Shown: positions 1 through 13,035, numbered from the stretch's first letter. The stretch: DNA of 64,000 bases from Fistularia commersonii (GCA_037954325.1 JBBMNZ010000015.1:7472501-7536500); one strand, 5' to 3'. Notes: generated by a model not told the origin, from the sequence alone. Numbers and translations: made by a program.

Positions 1-835
1 CTCCAGCACACACCACTGTCTAACAGCTAGCATACATGTCCTGCACCAGTGTAACATACTTCTCTGCTGCTCCAGACTTCCTCATACAGTACCAGAGCTC
101 CTCTCTTGGCACCCTGTCATTTGTTTTTTCTAGGTCTACAAACACACAATACAGCTCCCTCTAGCCTTCCCTGTACTTCTCTATTAGCATTCTCAAAGCA
201 AATACTGCATCGGTAGTACTCTTTCTAGGCATGAAGCCATACTGCTGTTCACAAATGCTGACTTCTGCTGTCAGTCTACTTTCCACTACTCTTTCCCACA
301 ACTTCATTGTATGGCTCATCAACTTTATCACTTTATTGTTGCTGCAATTTTGCACATCCCCATTATTCTTAAAAATAGACACCAACACACTTCGTCTCCA
401 TTCTTCATCACCTTTCCACCTGGTCTCCTGGACACACAGTTTATCCACCTTCCTTCTCTGCATCATGTCGACCAACTCTCTACCTTTCCCTGTCATAGTA
501 CCGATACTCAAAGTCCCTACTCTCAGTCCCAGGCTCTTTCCTTTCCTCTTCTCTCTCTGCACGAACACACCTTCCTCATCTCCATCTTTGACCCACAGTA
601 GCCCTGTTTCCACCGGTACCCTGTAGGTCATCGGTACCAATGGCGGTCATTGTTAATCTGGTCCTCAACCAATTCGGTTTCATCTGGTTATTATGGTTGA
701 TTTGCAAAGGTTTTGCACCAGATGCTCTTTCTGACGCAACCCCCTGCATTTATCCGGGCTTGGGACTGTCTGAGGGACATACTGCTCAGTGGCCGCACAA
801 GGCTGGCTCAGGGAGACACCTGCCTGTGCCACCCT
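1..835 (-). mobile_element. RTE-like LINE remnant, copy 1 (internally deleted)
   Basis: On the minus strand a reading of about 160 codons joins two distant LINE parts: an endonuclease start (VGTLSIGTMTGKGRELVDMM, then LCVQETRWKG) directly followed by reverse-transcriptase text (IKLMSHTMKLWERVVESRL, then CEQQYGFMPRKSTTDAVFAL). The stretch between is missing. Such sequences are often annotated in fish as craniofacial-development-protein-2-like, which reflects LINE endonuclease homology. RT text continues with stops to the window edge. Positions 640-835 match the 5' untranslated part seen in copy 2. Not functional. Confidence 0.85.
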
Positions 836-860
836 GAGGCTGCATTGCGATTATATATCA

Positions 861-1109
861 TCACCCTCTTAAAATAATCGCTTAAGTCGTTTTTTCACAA
901 AAATGTTTTTTTTTTTCCTAAATCATCTCCTCTTGATGCTGACCACCTCTGGCAAAATTGCCTAAATCCTCAGTTAAACAGATTGTGCCATTCTACCCCT
1001 TTAGTAGAAACTGCCTATGTCAAGAGTGTGTCAAATGGTTCATTTTTTTTTTTTTTGTGTTTCCTGAAAAATCTGAAAAAATGACCTAGGCGATTATTTT
1101 AGAGGGTGA
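861..1109. mobile_element. Inverted-repeat MITE with ends TCACCCTC
   Basis: The left end TCACCCTCTTAAAATAATCG and the reverse complement of the right end (TCACCCTCTAAAATAATCGC) pair over about 30 bp with few mismatches; pairing may extend into the adjoining T-rich arm. The centre is unique, AT-rich and non-coding. Flanks are TA-rich, so the target duplication cannot be read. Confidence 0.65.
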
Positions 1110-3690
1110 CAATATATATGATTACATATAAATACATAGATAAATATATATATTTCAGGTATTTTGTCACAAAAGGAAACAAGCATTTGTCTTTTTATAT
1201 TTACAAATAAATTATATTAATGCTCATTTTCACATCATATTTCCTCATGTAAGGTAAGGAAACAAAATGAAAAACAGAAATTAAAATAATAGATGTCTAG
1301 GACTTCGGCCAGGTAAGATCGGTAATATTAGTGGTAATATCAGTTTCTGTTTGCACTCTTTGTGTTGTTTTACAGTGATGTAATTTCATGAATGACTGTC
1401 ATAAATTTAAAAGTGTTTCGACATGGAAATGCATTTTTTTCTTCTTAAAGTAAATAAATTCCCTTTCCAGCCTGTTTTAGCAAAGGCCTTTGTTTTCAAC
1501 AGCTTTTAGCATCAAACTCCAATGATGATCAGATGCCTGCTGTGCTGTTCAGAAACTCTGTGAAGTTTGCCCAATTCCACATACACAAAAACACACATAA
1601 ATAGAGAAGAAAAAAATGAAACAACACACTAACATCCTGCCGCTTCCAGCCTTTTTCATCCTGTTGCTTGATAAAGAAGAAAGCAGGCGGAAGACAAATA
1701 AGAGAAAATACGAAGGAGAAAGATAAACAAATCAGTTAACATGCATAGCGGCGGTGGACGGTGGTATTCGGGAGGCGCGGAAAGGCCATAATTGCAGCCG
1801 TTTCATGTTCATACCTGTTGCGCTGACCCCTCCACCCCCAACACACCGGCCTTCATACTCGGTGGCCAAAGGACGAGAGCCGCGGCAACAATGCTGCCAG
1901 CTGCGGCCACAAGCTGTGAGCCCGGGCCATTCACTTAGCACAAGGGTTTTGTTGGGCTTAAGAAGTGAAGTGGGAAGTTATTTCTTTGAAGACTCTTCCC
2001 TTCTGATGATCTGCCGATGGGGAGGAAAAAAAAAAAAAAAAAAAGACGGAGCGCACTGCCACCACTAGGTTCCTGTTTCTCTGGTCATTTCTGTCGGTCA
2101 CTTGAATGTTTTAAAGAAGTCATTGTTATCAAGATGGTTAAATATACCTCTTGCTTTTGCATTTTCTGGAAACACTTTTTTTCCAATTCAATAGAAAAAG
2201 GCAAATTTTCACGTTAGCAAGTTGTCGAGCAAATGACCGGACACATAAAAAAATAAATAAAAATAAATCCATGTTTCCGATTTTAAAGAAGATTTGCGGG
2301 TAACAACTATTATCTTTAAAAAAAATATATATTCTTTTTGACTGTATGTAATATATCCAGCCATTGTCTGATTTTAGGATGTATAATTCTATATGGTTTT
2401 AAGGCAAAATGCAGCAACTTTATTTTAGATCTTTTTTTGATATTGGGATACGTGGGTGATTGTTCAGCAAATCCTTGCAAGCTTTTTAGATGATTTTCTT
2501 AATAGGTATTTATTTATTTGTTTACTTTTCACAGACAAAATTCCTAACAAGAATAATAAATTGGTGAAGAAAAGAACAAAATGAATAGATAGATAGAGGG
2601 CTGCTTTCCTGGGGTGTTCAAAACAAACAAACAAAAAAAAAACACAAAAAATATTACAAAACCAGAATCAAAACAAAAACCACACAAAAAAAAAGAAAAC
2701 CAAAACAAATGGCAAAAAAAGAAAAACACAAAAAATTCCAAAGCAAAAACAATGAAAAAAAGAGACAAAAACACCCCCCAAAACGGCAACAAAACCAAAA
2801 CCAAGAAACACAGGAACAGACACAAAACCAATAACAGAAACAACCCTCCCAAAATCTACAAAAAACAAAGTCAATGACGAACAAAAAGAAACGCAAAAAT
2901 AAAAATCCACAACTAAACAAAAGCACAAACGAAAATCCCTGAACGTATAAAAACCAATGCAAGCCAAAAATCAATGTACCATTCATTTGTTTTCATGCCG
3001 AGGGTCTATAAAGGCGGAAAACAATCTGCTGCAAACACTGAGTTTAGCCTTTGAAGGGATGATAAAATAAAATTTTAAAAGAGTTAGCATACAACCCAGT
3101 TTAGTGTTCATACCTCAGAGAAGAAGCATTTTCACACAGAAACACCGTCGGCCTGAATGCCCGTCTTTTCTGCTATTAGCAGAGAAGCTAATACTGTAGT
3201 TGCCAAATGGATCCTTGTAGGCACCCTTCATACAAACATTTGTTCTCATATTCACAGGCTATACATAATTATGCCGAAGAGCCTCAGCTTACAAATTTCA
3301 TTTCTTCTTTGACCCCATTCGAACCAAATAATTTTTTCCCTTTGAAATCGATGTAAATTCCACTGATCTTTTCTCCAGCCCCCCAAAACATACTGCACTC
3401 TTTTGAAACTTTTTATGGATTTATTTGTGGCAAAAATAGAAAAAGAAATTATAGATCACTTGCACACAGCATTTCCTTTGCTGAATCACCAAAAGTAAAG
3501 CCTTTTTGCATATAAGATCCTTGCTAAGGCTAAGGCTTTTGCCAGCAAGCTGTCTTTCATTCATCCAGGCTAACAATCACTTTTGCTACTTTGTCTAAGA
3601 CATGAGACTTTTGCCTCTTGAACGTAGTCCCCCCCTTTAGCCACATCCAAAACGCTTTTACCCCTCTGCAATTAGAGTATTGCAATAACC
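1110..3690. other. Intergenic, no gene seen; A-rich low-complexity block at 2614-2960
   Basis: This is AT-rich non-coding DNA. A more GC-rich patch at 1740-1940 has no convincing exon. From 2614 to 2960 the plus strand is almost purely A and C with short G (CAAAAACAAAACC-type text). It gives spurious Lys/Asn or Phe/Cys/Leu readings on either strand and is best called simple-sequence DNA. Confidence 0.6.
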
Positions 3691-5510
3691 TCTTCAAGGA
3701 TACGACTATTAGGATGCTGGAAACAATACCCAACATCCTTGCGGAACCACCAGAATCCTTCAGACCTGTCTTTTATAGATGAGCTCAAAATGAGACCACT
3801 AATTCTCAATCTGGATGAGTTACCCACGTACAACGAGCTTCTCAAAGCCTGCAACTCTCTCAAAAACGGCAAAGCCCCTGGCCCAGATGGATTGCCAGGC
3901 TTTACCTTCAAATCCAGAGATGCTGAAGTAACCAAAACCTTACATAATTTATCTGCCTGTTCTGGGTTACGGAGCACATCCCTAAGTGTCTCAAAGACCC
4001 CATCATAACCATGATTTACAATGCAAAGGCTGCAAAAGCCTTTGCCAGAACTACAGAGCCATCTCCCTACTAGATGTGGTCTGCAAAATACTAGTACACA
4101 TGACGCTTATAAGGCTCATCTCCGACCATATAATGAAAGTGCTACCTTAGACACAATGCGGATTTAGAAAAGACTGCAGCACCATGGAGATGATATTTGT
4201 ACCTAGGCAAATTCAGGAGAAATGTTGCGAACAACACCAAGACTTGTATCTGACCTTTGTTTACCTTGCAAAGGCCTGTCTTACCAGATTTGTCCGCCCA
4301 AATTCATGTCAGTCATTCATGCCTTCCATGATGGTATGTCTAACCAGGTCTCAGTTGGCAAAACTCTGTAAGAGTTATTTGAAGTGACAGTCAGAGCGAA
4401 GCAGGGGTGCGTACTAGTGCCCGTCATCTTCAACTTCTCCACGGCAGCATAACCTACACTGCGTCACAACTCCTTGACATAAACCATGGGATATCTGTAA
4501 GATATTGTCTTTAAGACAACCTATTTAACTTACCCAGTCAAAAAGAAGTAGCTTGAAGAGGCGTCACGTCAATTCAAGATCTCCAATATGCTGGTGATGC
4601 GGGATACCCATCCAGTGCATCGTGCCCTAGACAGCACAAAATTGACAATGTTACAACATCTTATTTGCTTATCACCATTTGACTATCACCATGCCACACA
4701 ACAACACACCAAACCGTAACGCTCCATCCACTTTCACTGTCAACAGCACGAGAGTCTGTTTGCTTTGGAAACATTGTTTCCTCAGAGTGCAGCCTTGAGT
4801 TACATGTTCAGAACATAATAAAGCTAACTTCAGCAAGCACCGGCAGACTGAACAGCAGGGTCGTCAAGAACCAAGACCTGTCAATCTCGACCAAGATAAA
4901 AGTGTACTCGACCGCCACGCTATCAATCCTGCTGTATGGCTCTGAGACCTGGACCCTCCACTGTCACCAAATCAGATGGCTTGAAGCCTTCCACATCCGC
5001 TTCCTGCAAACCATATTTGGACTCACCTGGAGAGGCAGTTGCACACATGACCATTCTGGATAGAACCAACACCACTAGCATTGAAGCAATGGTCATCTTT
5101 CGCCAACTCAGGTGGTCCGCATGGTCCCTGACAGACTCCTCAGAGGCATCCTCTACGGGTGGCTTGCGCATGGCAGAAGATTAAGTGGCGGACAAAATGA
5201 GAGGTACAAGGTTTACCTCAAGGCAAACCTTGATGCCTGTAACATCCCACCTGATCTTGCAAGTGACTGCCACCAAGAAATGTCCTTGTTTGAAGCACAA
5301 CATACTACTGCTAGGAACCTAAAGTGGGCTGGCACACAAGACACGAGCGAGCAGCCCAGGGTTATCCCAACAGCATACCCTGCCCTGTATGTGACCGAAG
5401 ATGCACGTTGGAGTTTGTCTTATGCAGTCACCTCCAAGTACTCCGACCCAAGACTGAACAACAGTAAGAAGATTGTGGACGTCATCGTCGACATCGACGG
5501 ACAACCATAA
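3690..5510 (+). mobile_element. Degenerate non-LTR retrotransposon (second LINE family)
   Basis: The plus strand carries RT landmarks in order, split by stops and frameshifts: ACNSLKNGKAPGPDGLPGF at about 3850-3900, text like the RT block NYRAISLLDVVCKIL at about 4050-4090, QCGFRKDCSTMEM at 4157-4190, and AKQGCVLVPVIFNF at 4396-4435. A C-terminal region follows at 5090-5240 (IFRQLRWSAWS; ERYKVYLKANLDACNIPPD) with the RYK..LK..L...NI pattern found at the ends of many fish LINE proteins. The YxDD motif is not intact. It is an old, dead copy inserted downstream of ncam1. Confidence 0.8.
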
Positions 5511-5924
5511 GCAAGTAAGTAGCTATTATTTCCTTCTTAAGATCAACTGTAATTCCCAACTTCTTCTTAACACTTCTAGCACTAGAACTTTTAACTTTGC
5601 TGAAGCCACAATGAGGACTAACTTGCTGAAAAAAATTTTATGACAGAAGAACATCCAAATGAGCGATGTAAACAACCGGGAGTACAACGCATGACTGCCG
5701 CTATGCTATAAGGCTACAGCGCCAGAACACGGAAAGCCCGCAAGTTTGTTTGTGTGCTCCTGCACTGAGGCTTGCACGCCGCTCGATTCAAAATTTGATC
5801 AAAACTCTGTTTGTAGGCAGATTCGTTTGCGATTAGGGGCGTTCGTAAGCCGAGGCTGTATAGTACAACCATTCACTGTCAGTCGCAAATTATATGGACA
5901 GAAAAACCTTTACAGTTTCATCCA

Positions 5925-6075
5925 CACTCGGGTCTCCAATGAAACCCCTGCAATTTTTTTTGACTTTTGGAGGAAACCGGACAACTCCACACAGAAAAGC
6001 ACAGCTACAGGAATCAAACCAGGCAACTCTTTGCGGTGTTACTGAAGTGCTAACCACTGTGGATCAATCGCAGCC
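5925..6075 (-). repeat. Remnant of a common fish dispersed repeat
   Basis: The text TTTTGGAGGAAACCGGACAA, then CTCCACACAGAAAAGCACAG, then GCTAACCACTGTGGATCAAT resembles the widespread fish repeat with gaggaaaccgga, ctccacacagaaa and gctaaccactgtg blocks. Diverged and non-coding. The opposite-strand form GGCGCAGTGGTTAGCGC also occurs at 59381-59401. Confidence 0.55.
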
Positions 6076-8420
6076 TAGTGTCTCGAAGATAAATTAATCC
6101 GTACATATTTTTGGATTTGTGGATGTGTAGCCCAACGCGGCTAACGGTGCAGCACCACCAGTGGCTGAGGAGGGCAGTGTTGTGCAGCAAGCGCATGTGC
6201 GACCAGACGGAAGCTAACTTTTATTCAGTGCCCCGCAAAACTGGATGTGGTTTTGCTCACTTGAAATGCTGATGTGACTCAAGATGCCAGCAGGCGATAA
6301 TGTTTTTACTTGCCCAGTTTAAACCTATCCAAAGTAGTGTTTTTGTTTTAATTTTCTTAAAGTAGCCCAGACAATCAGAACACTGGTCTTTTACCTCTCT
6401 TGACTGTGAACGAATCAATTTTCCCATTCCGAGTAATTATATAAGGCATTTGTTAATTGTGATTGGAAAGGTAATTACACACATCAGGGAATATTAATTA
6501 ATTGTAGTGATGGTGAAACTTGACAGGTTGACAAAATCGGTTCGAGGGAAACCTTAAAATCATGAGGACAAAAAAGAAAGTACATAAGGGATATGCGATG
6601 ACTGATAAGGGTCCTAAGATGAGCACACTTTAAATTTAAAACTAAAAGAGTGTAGAAAAATTACCAATCTGCTATCTAAGATTTAAAAAGGGGATAAAAT
6701 ATATATTTTAAAATAAATAGATTAAGAAAAAAAAAAAGTGAGGAACCACCAAATCATTTTTTAGATATAATTGAAGAATCTGCATTTAATTATTGGTGAA
6801 TAAAGAAAACCTAAAGAGGGAAACCTGCTTGGGTCAATCAACACAAAGGGGCTATTTTCATTATCCTGGATGATGGAATGAATGAATGGATAAATAAATA
6901 AAATTAAATTTGAATAAATAATAAAAGTAGAATAAAAAAAAAGACTAGAAATTAACTTTACGATTTAAATAAATTAATCAAGAAGTAAATCACTGGCACT
7001 CTTGACATGAAAACATGATTTGGATTTCCATTTACAATTGTACTGTTGAATTAGAATACATACAGATATAAGATGTCAGGCTATTGCTAATAAGAGCTTC
7101 TTATAAGGCTAATAAGAGCTTCTCAATTATTCTTGCGCAAATTTTTCACATGATTTTTTCTTCTTTTTGTCCGTCTTTTAAGCTCACATTGATGTTTGAC
7201 TTTGTCTAGCCGTTCTTCTAGCAAAGCGGTATCCCCCCTTTTCATGACTTCTCGCGGTTTCCTCTGCCTGCAAACATGTACCCCAGTGCCCTGCAAGTCT
7301 TTAAGCAAGTTTCCTTGTGTTTTTCTGGAACTGAAAGAGAAACTGCCATCATTCCCAGTGATCTAGAGACAAAACAGACACCTTTGCAATTGTGGTGACT
7401 TGCAACGGAACGACCTATTTGGTGGGGCGGGGGGAAAAAAAAAATTCCGAACTGCTTTTTAAATCGCAAACAAAACGACACTAAAGTGTCAAGCTCTTTG
7501 GAACATTTGCACATATTGAAGTGTGCACGTGTGTTCAGACAGGTAGCGTTGCCATCGGCTATCAGTGTGTTGGATCACTGTCGGGCTGCAGAGCCACACT
7601 GGACCATTGTTGTGGATGGGGGGAGGGAATGGCTGCCTGTAAAGGACCTTAATCCACTGTGCATGCGCGTTAGTGTGCGTGTGTGTGCGTGTGCATGCAC
7701 ATGTGTGTGTCTGTGTTTGAGACAGGAACCTCCCAAATCAATGTATACCAGGAACATTTCATATTAAACTTCTTAACATTCGGTTCACACTCAGAGGCAA
7801 TACAACACAAAATAAACCAAGAAAAAAACCTTGATTCAACAAAAGTTGTAGGCTGCAAACATTTGATTTTCTCCACCCTTTTCAAGGCATCAGTGAAGGT
7901 AACTTTTCTGATTTTTAGAGAAAAATTTGTACAAAAAAAATTACAAAACAGAGAAGGGAAACTATTCTGTGAAACTTTTCTTGGTGAAAGTTACCAGCCT
8001 CAAAAGCTGCTTTTTCCCCTCTTCTGGAAATACCTGAAATGAGTGTAACAGCGAAAGATGTCTTTGAAAAACTATAAAAGTAATAAATAAAGACTAAAAT
8101 ATTATTTTAGCTTTTCTGGTTATTTTTTTTTCAACATTCTGATGGATCCCACTGCTACTTTTCGGGTAATTTTAAATTGTCTTGCCAACAGGCCCACTCT
8201 CTTTGTTTAATTACATGTTTAATTAGAATGTTAAAAAAATCAAATAAAAACAAAAATATTGATTAAGTGATGAATAAATAGAACAGCATCAAACAAAATT
8301 GCTGAAGAGAAAAACACTGGGCAGAAAGAAGGTGAAAAAACATGTGAAATAATTTGAATTAAAAATATCAAATAGAATTCATCTCAGTGTGTCCGTAGAA
8401 ACTTTCTAAATGTTATGTTT
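6076..8420. other. Intergenic; no gene; short CA/GT patches
   Basis: AT-rich DNA with no supported exon. 6360-6520 is of normal complexity with several TAATTA-type sites. 7640-7720 is a degraded GT/GC-alternating tract. Short open frames around 7240-8040 have no recognisable domain and are biased by simple sequence. Confidence 0.5.
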
Positions 8421-8423
8421 CAA

Positions 8424-8575
8424 GTATCCATCCATCCATCCATTTATCCATCGACTGCCGCTTAGCCTGCATTCAGGGTTGCGTGGGATGCTGGATTCGA
8501 TCCCAGCTGTCATTGGGCGAGAGGTGAGCTACACCCCGGACTGGTCGCCAATTTATAGCAGGGCCTGTTTCAAAT
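8424..8575 (+). repeat. (ATCC)n plus fish LINE/SINE 3' tail
   Basis: ATCCATCCATCCATCCATTT is followed by text of the family that reads TCCCAGCTGTCATTGGGCGA and ACACCCCGGACTGGTCGCCA. This is a very common fish repeat tail. Truncated relatives occur at 9640-9690 and, on the other strand, at 61640-61692. Confidence 0.75.
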
Positions 8576-8862
8576 ATGCTGATACAAATTTCCTTCACCC
8601 CCCAAACCTCCTCTCCCTCTATCCCTCCCCCATCTTTGTTTCTCTCTCTCTCTCGCTCTTCCTTTTCCTCTGTGTCTTCCTCTCCGACTGCTGTTTCTCT
8701 TCTCTTCCCAAAATGCATCCTCTTGCCGATTTTCTTTCCCTCTCTCTTTTTCTTTTCAGATTTTTCCAAATTAGATCTTGCCAATCTACCGCAGAGGAAC
8801 CAAAGACAAGCAAGAAGAAAGAACTTAAAAAAAAAAAAATGAAGAAAGTATTATTGCCTATA

Positions 8863-8960
8863 CAGGACTGTCTCAGAAAATTAGAAAAATTTGTTAAAGC
8901 TCTTTATCTTTATCATGAAAATAATTTCTTTTTTTTAAATATTCTAATATTTTGAGAAAA
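8863..8960. mobile_element. Partial copy of the palindromic TACAGGACTGTCTCAG element
   Basis: It begins TACAGGACTGTCTCAGAAAA and ends near ATATTCTAATATTTTGAG, so only one arm is present. It lies 200 bp upstream of a full copy in the same orientation. Confidence 0.7.
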
Positions 8961-9157
8961 ATATTACAAAAATCATTAAAATGAACAGAAAAAAAGTAGA
9001 AAAAGAAGAACTCTTAAAAGCAATAACAAAAATAATTTTGTCGTTTGTCCAAAAATAAATTCCAAGCAGTACGCCCCCCCCCCAAAAAAAATTGTGTCTT
9101 ATCCAATGACAGTGCTCTTATTTTGTGTCTTATCTGTTGTCAAAGTGATCCAACACA

Positions 9158-9449
9158 TACAGGACTGCCTCAGAAAATTAGAATATTGTGATAAAGTTCT
9201 TTATCTTCTGTAATGCAATTAAAAAAAAAACAAAATTTACTTTTTCATGATATTCTAATATTTTGAGATAGGATTTGAGTTTTCTTAAGATGGAAGCTAT
9301 AATCAGCAATATTAAAATAATAAAAGGCTTGCAATATTTCAGTTGATTTGTAATGAATCCAGAATGTGTGACTTTTTTGTTTTTGTAATTGCATTACAGA
9401 AGATAAAGAAATTTATCACATTATTCTAATTTTCTGAGACAGTCCTGTA
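9158..9449. mobile_element. Palindromic MITE, copy A
   Basis: A 292-bp element runs from TACAGGACTGCCTCAGAAAA to TTTTCTGAGACAGTCCTGTA. The two ends are near-perfect inverted repeats over tens of bases, with nested pairing inside (TGATATTCTAATATTTTGAG). It has no coding capacity. Four more full-length or nearly full-length copies lie in this window. Superfamily is not proven; its TA-bounded ends would suit a Tc1/mariner-type MITE. Confidence 0.85.
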
Positions 9450-10545
9450 AATGTAAAACTAAATACAACATTTAACAACCGATGTGTTTTCCCTCTCGTT
9501 CTCACCGATAAGATTTTTCATTCAATTTACTTTTGACATTTTTCCACATTTTTTTCTTTAAAGTTTCCTAAGGTAGCGCGGTGTTGCAGTGATTAACAAA
9601 AAGGTCCCTGGTATATTTCCAACGGTGTCGTTGACATGTGTGAACGTTCCCTCTCGCCCAATTACAGTTGGGATCGCATCCAGTGCCAACAGAAAAACAA
9701 AGTTGGCATTTTGAAAGATGATTTTAAATTTCCAGAAATTTGCGATTCCAGTGTTGGATTGTCTGATCGGCCTGTATCCATAGAGTAAAATGTCTATTCA
9801 AATTTATATGCATTAAAAAAAATCTATTTGGTCTCCGTTTCCAAAACGGATCATAAACGACCTCCTGCATCACCAAGACACTTTATATCTAATGAATATA
9901 TGAGGCTTAGGATTTTAACTTTTTTCTCTCTGCTAACTCACCTCCTGCAGGCAGATCAGCCTGCTAAATTGTAATATCTGAACTCTTAATTGCTTAAACT
10001 TATTCCTGTCTGCTTTCCTTCCTTCCATTTCATATATCATAACATAATCTGTGTGTCATAAGCGCTTGTGATAAGAGTTTTTTCTTGTAAATAACCGCAA
10101 CATGAAAAAAAAGATAGTTTCTGTTTATAAGGTCATTATTTGGGTTGCATGCCTCCATTTGTGTTAAGTTGGCTTATTTCGCCCTCTTGTGGACATACGG
10201 AAAATTGCTTTGGGGTCCATATTATGATAGAATATATCACATTATGTTTTTTTTTTTTCCTTTAAACAAATGTGCAAAAGGAATTTTAATTCAATTCATC
10301 TTTTGTCCTTAATCCCCGCCCCATCCTCCACCTTCTTTCAGATGGGCTACAGGAACACATGTTTATTTTTTAACATTTTTATTTTTCGTCTTTTTAACTG
10401 TAGGACATTTCTACTAATGTATTGACAAGTTCCTTGTATCCTCTACAAATCTGTAGTACTTTCGTTTATGTTACAAATGTGACTCTTCCAATATTTCTAT
10501 GCAGATGTTGTCATGTTTTGGCTTCTATTATTACCATTATTATAA
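9450..10545. other. Intergenic; no gene seen
   Basis: AT-rich non-coding DNA with a degraded dispersed-repeat fragment at 9570-9690. I find no exon, RNA gene or clear regulatory motif. Confidence 0.5.
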
Positions 10546-10549
10546 TTAA

Positions 10550-11495
10550 TGCAGCTCCAGAGCAACATACGCCGGTGTATCCCTGAGCCAGTCAAATGCC
10601 CGGATAAAAGCAGAGGGTTACATCAGGAAGGGCATCTGGTGTAAAAGTTTTGCCAAAACCAAACATGCGAAATATAACCTAATAATCTCATTCCGGATTG
10701 GTCGAGGAACAGGTTAACAATAACCGCCATTGGTACCGTTGACCCACAGGGTACCGATGGAAATAGGGCTACTGTGGGTCAAAGAAGGAGAGGAGGAAGG
10801 GGTGTTTGAGCAAAGAGAGAAGAGGAAGGGTGAGAGTCTGGGACTTAGAGTAGGGACGTTGAATATCGGGACTAGGACAGGGAAATGTAGAGAGTTGGTC
10901 GACATGATGCAGAGAAGGAAGGTGGATATACTGTGTGTCCAGGAGACCAAGTGGAAAGGTAGTAAGGCTAGAAGCTTAGGAGCAGGCTTTAAGTTGTACT
11001 TTCATGGCGTTATCTTGAAGGAGTTTATTAGGAATGTTCTGGAGGTGAAAAGAATGTCAGATAGACTTATGAGTCTGCAATAGTTTATGGCTTAGAAACA
11101 GTTACAATGTCAAAAAGACAGGAGGCAGAGCTAGAATTTGCATAGATGGAAATGCTAAGGTTCTCTTTGGGAGTGACCAGAATGGATAGGATCAGGAATG
11201 AGTCCAACAGAGGAACAACACATGTTAGATGTTTTGGAGAGAAGGTCAGAGAAGCCAGACTAAGATGGCTGGGTCATGTACAAAGGAGGGATAGTGAATA
11301 TATTGGTGGATGGATGCTGGAATTGGAGCTGCCAGGCAGGAGGTCTTGAGGAAGACCAAAGAGAAGATTTATGGATGTAGTGAGAGAAAATATGAAGGTA
11401 GTTGGTGTGAAAGAGGATACGGAGAATAGGGTTAGATGGAGAAATTTGATTCGCTATGGCGACCCCTGAAGGGAAAAGCCGAAAGATTATCATTA
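10550..11495 (+). mobile_element. RTE-like LINE, copy 2 (internally deleted)
   Basis: The 5' part matches copy 1 (GGTACCGTTGACCCACAGGG region) and opens a frame with VGTLNIGTRTGKCRELVDMM and ILCVQETKWKG. The endonuclease text breaks after SDRLMSL at about 11080 and jumps to the C-terminal end of the protein: GVTRMDRIRNESNRGTTHVR, then FGEKVREARLRWLGHVQRRD. The RT core is absent. The 3' end GACCCCTGAAGGGAAAAGCC is shared with copy 3. Confidence 0.88.
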
Positions 11496-12660
11496 GTAAT
11501 AGTGGTAGTAGTATTGTATTAGAATCTGCAGAGAAAAATTAAAATGAAAGAAAATAATAATCATAACAATGTTTTGTCTCACTGTCAGTCACTCTTGCCT
11601 TAGAAGGCTGTGACCCCCCCTCAACCCACACAGACGGTGCTGCCATCCAGTGGCACTCATACAAACTTACATGCCTTTGACTTGAGTTTACAAATTTGAA
11701 AAGTGAAGACTAAAAAACTAATACATTTTTTGACTGATGTGTTTTCGAACGATTTTATGATGAACACAGGAACACTGTTTTATGTAAAGACCTTTTTTCC
11801 ACTTTGGTTTTGAGCTGACTGCACATGTAAATATTTAACACATTTAACATGTACATTTAACCTACATATGTAATGATAAAATATTTATAAATTAGCAATT
11901 TAATTTGATCACCTTATGATACTTAAAAAAATAAATAGGCAAAGATACTTTTTAATTTCTAATTAAATTACTGTATATGACATCTGCTAGATACATTCCA
12001 ACATCACTTTGTCTACAAACTGGGTGACATATCAATGTAGATGTTTTAGGAAATATATATATCTATAAATCTGAAATGTTAATTAAATAGCAATGTCTAT
12101 TGATTTATTTGAGATCATGAGAAAGCAATTATTACACTGAATCACACACATTATCTCAGTATTGGCTCTTTGTAACTTATTCCTCATTTACCTATTGATA
12201 ATACTTGACACCAGCCACTTTAATCTTTATTTATCTAAAATTATTGGTTATTTGTTTCTATTTCTTTATTATACAGCAACAAAGGAGAACACTCAATTTC
12301 CTCTGGGAGTAATCAAGTATTTCTCATTGTGAGCCTCAATAATTCATATCTTTATCTTTTTTTCTTCTGTTAAAACATACTTAATGAAAAACATATACTA
12401 CTCCCAGGAATCAAGAGTTTTAGATTTCGTGTGGCATACTGACTTTTTTTCTATTAATAAATAATTGAATAAATACAAGGAAAAAGGACCGAAATGCAAA
12501 GATAAGAATCTGCATGCAAGAGGATTACCTTAAAAAAGGGAAACGGCCAAATAGATAAATCACCGACGAAGTTATAAATAGCTGAATATAAGACTGTTAT
12601 AAAAAAAAAAGGATTTATTGTAGTTCTCTAGATAAAAGAAAAACAAGGTAAGGCCCTAAT
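11496..12660. other. Intergenic; no gene seen
   Basis: Very AT-rich DNA with frequent stops in all frames. Nothing recognisable. Confidence 0.5.
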
Positions 12661-12835
12661 AAGAATAAGAACTTTATTAATCCCGAAGGAAATTGCAGTG
12701 CCAGAGTTACAGAAAATATAACAGTAATAAATAAAAAAAGGCAGAATTAGAAATAAAAATAAACTATAAAGTGTTTCAGTGAAACTATAAAGTGTCTTAG
12801 TAAGCAGTGATAAAACTATAAGTGTCTTAGTAACA
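12661..12835 (-). repeat. LINE 3' end fragment and short tandem repeat
   Basis: AAGAACTTTATTAATCCCGA and AGGAAATTGCAG match the reverse form of a common fish LINE tail (fuller copies at 47560-47680 and 53700-53800). It is followed at 12768-12835 by three imperfect copies of an ACTATAAAGTGTCTTAGTAA-type unit. Confidence 0.55.
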
Positions 12836-13035
12836 AGTGAGGTAAGGAGTGCACAATAGTATGATAGAAGGGAACATTATAGTGTAGCTGTTATGAGATG
12901 AAATTTGCACAGTTTAATGGTTACGCAATTCCTGCATTTATCTATAAATGCAGCAACAACCTTTTCAAAGGTGAGTTTTGTCTCATTACACACTTTTCTC
13001 AAATTCAATAGAAAAATTGGGAATCTGTTTATACC

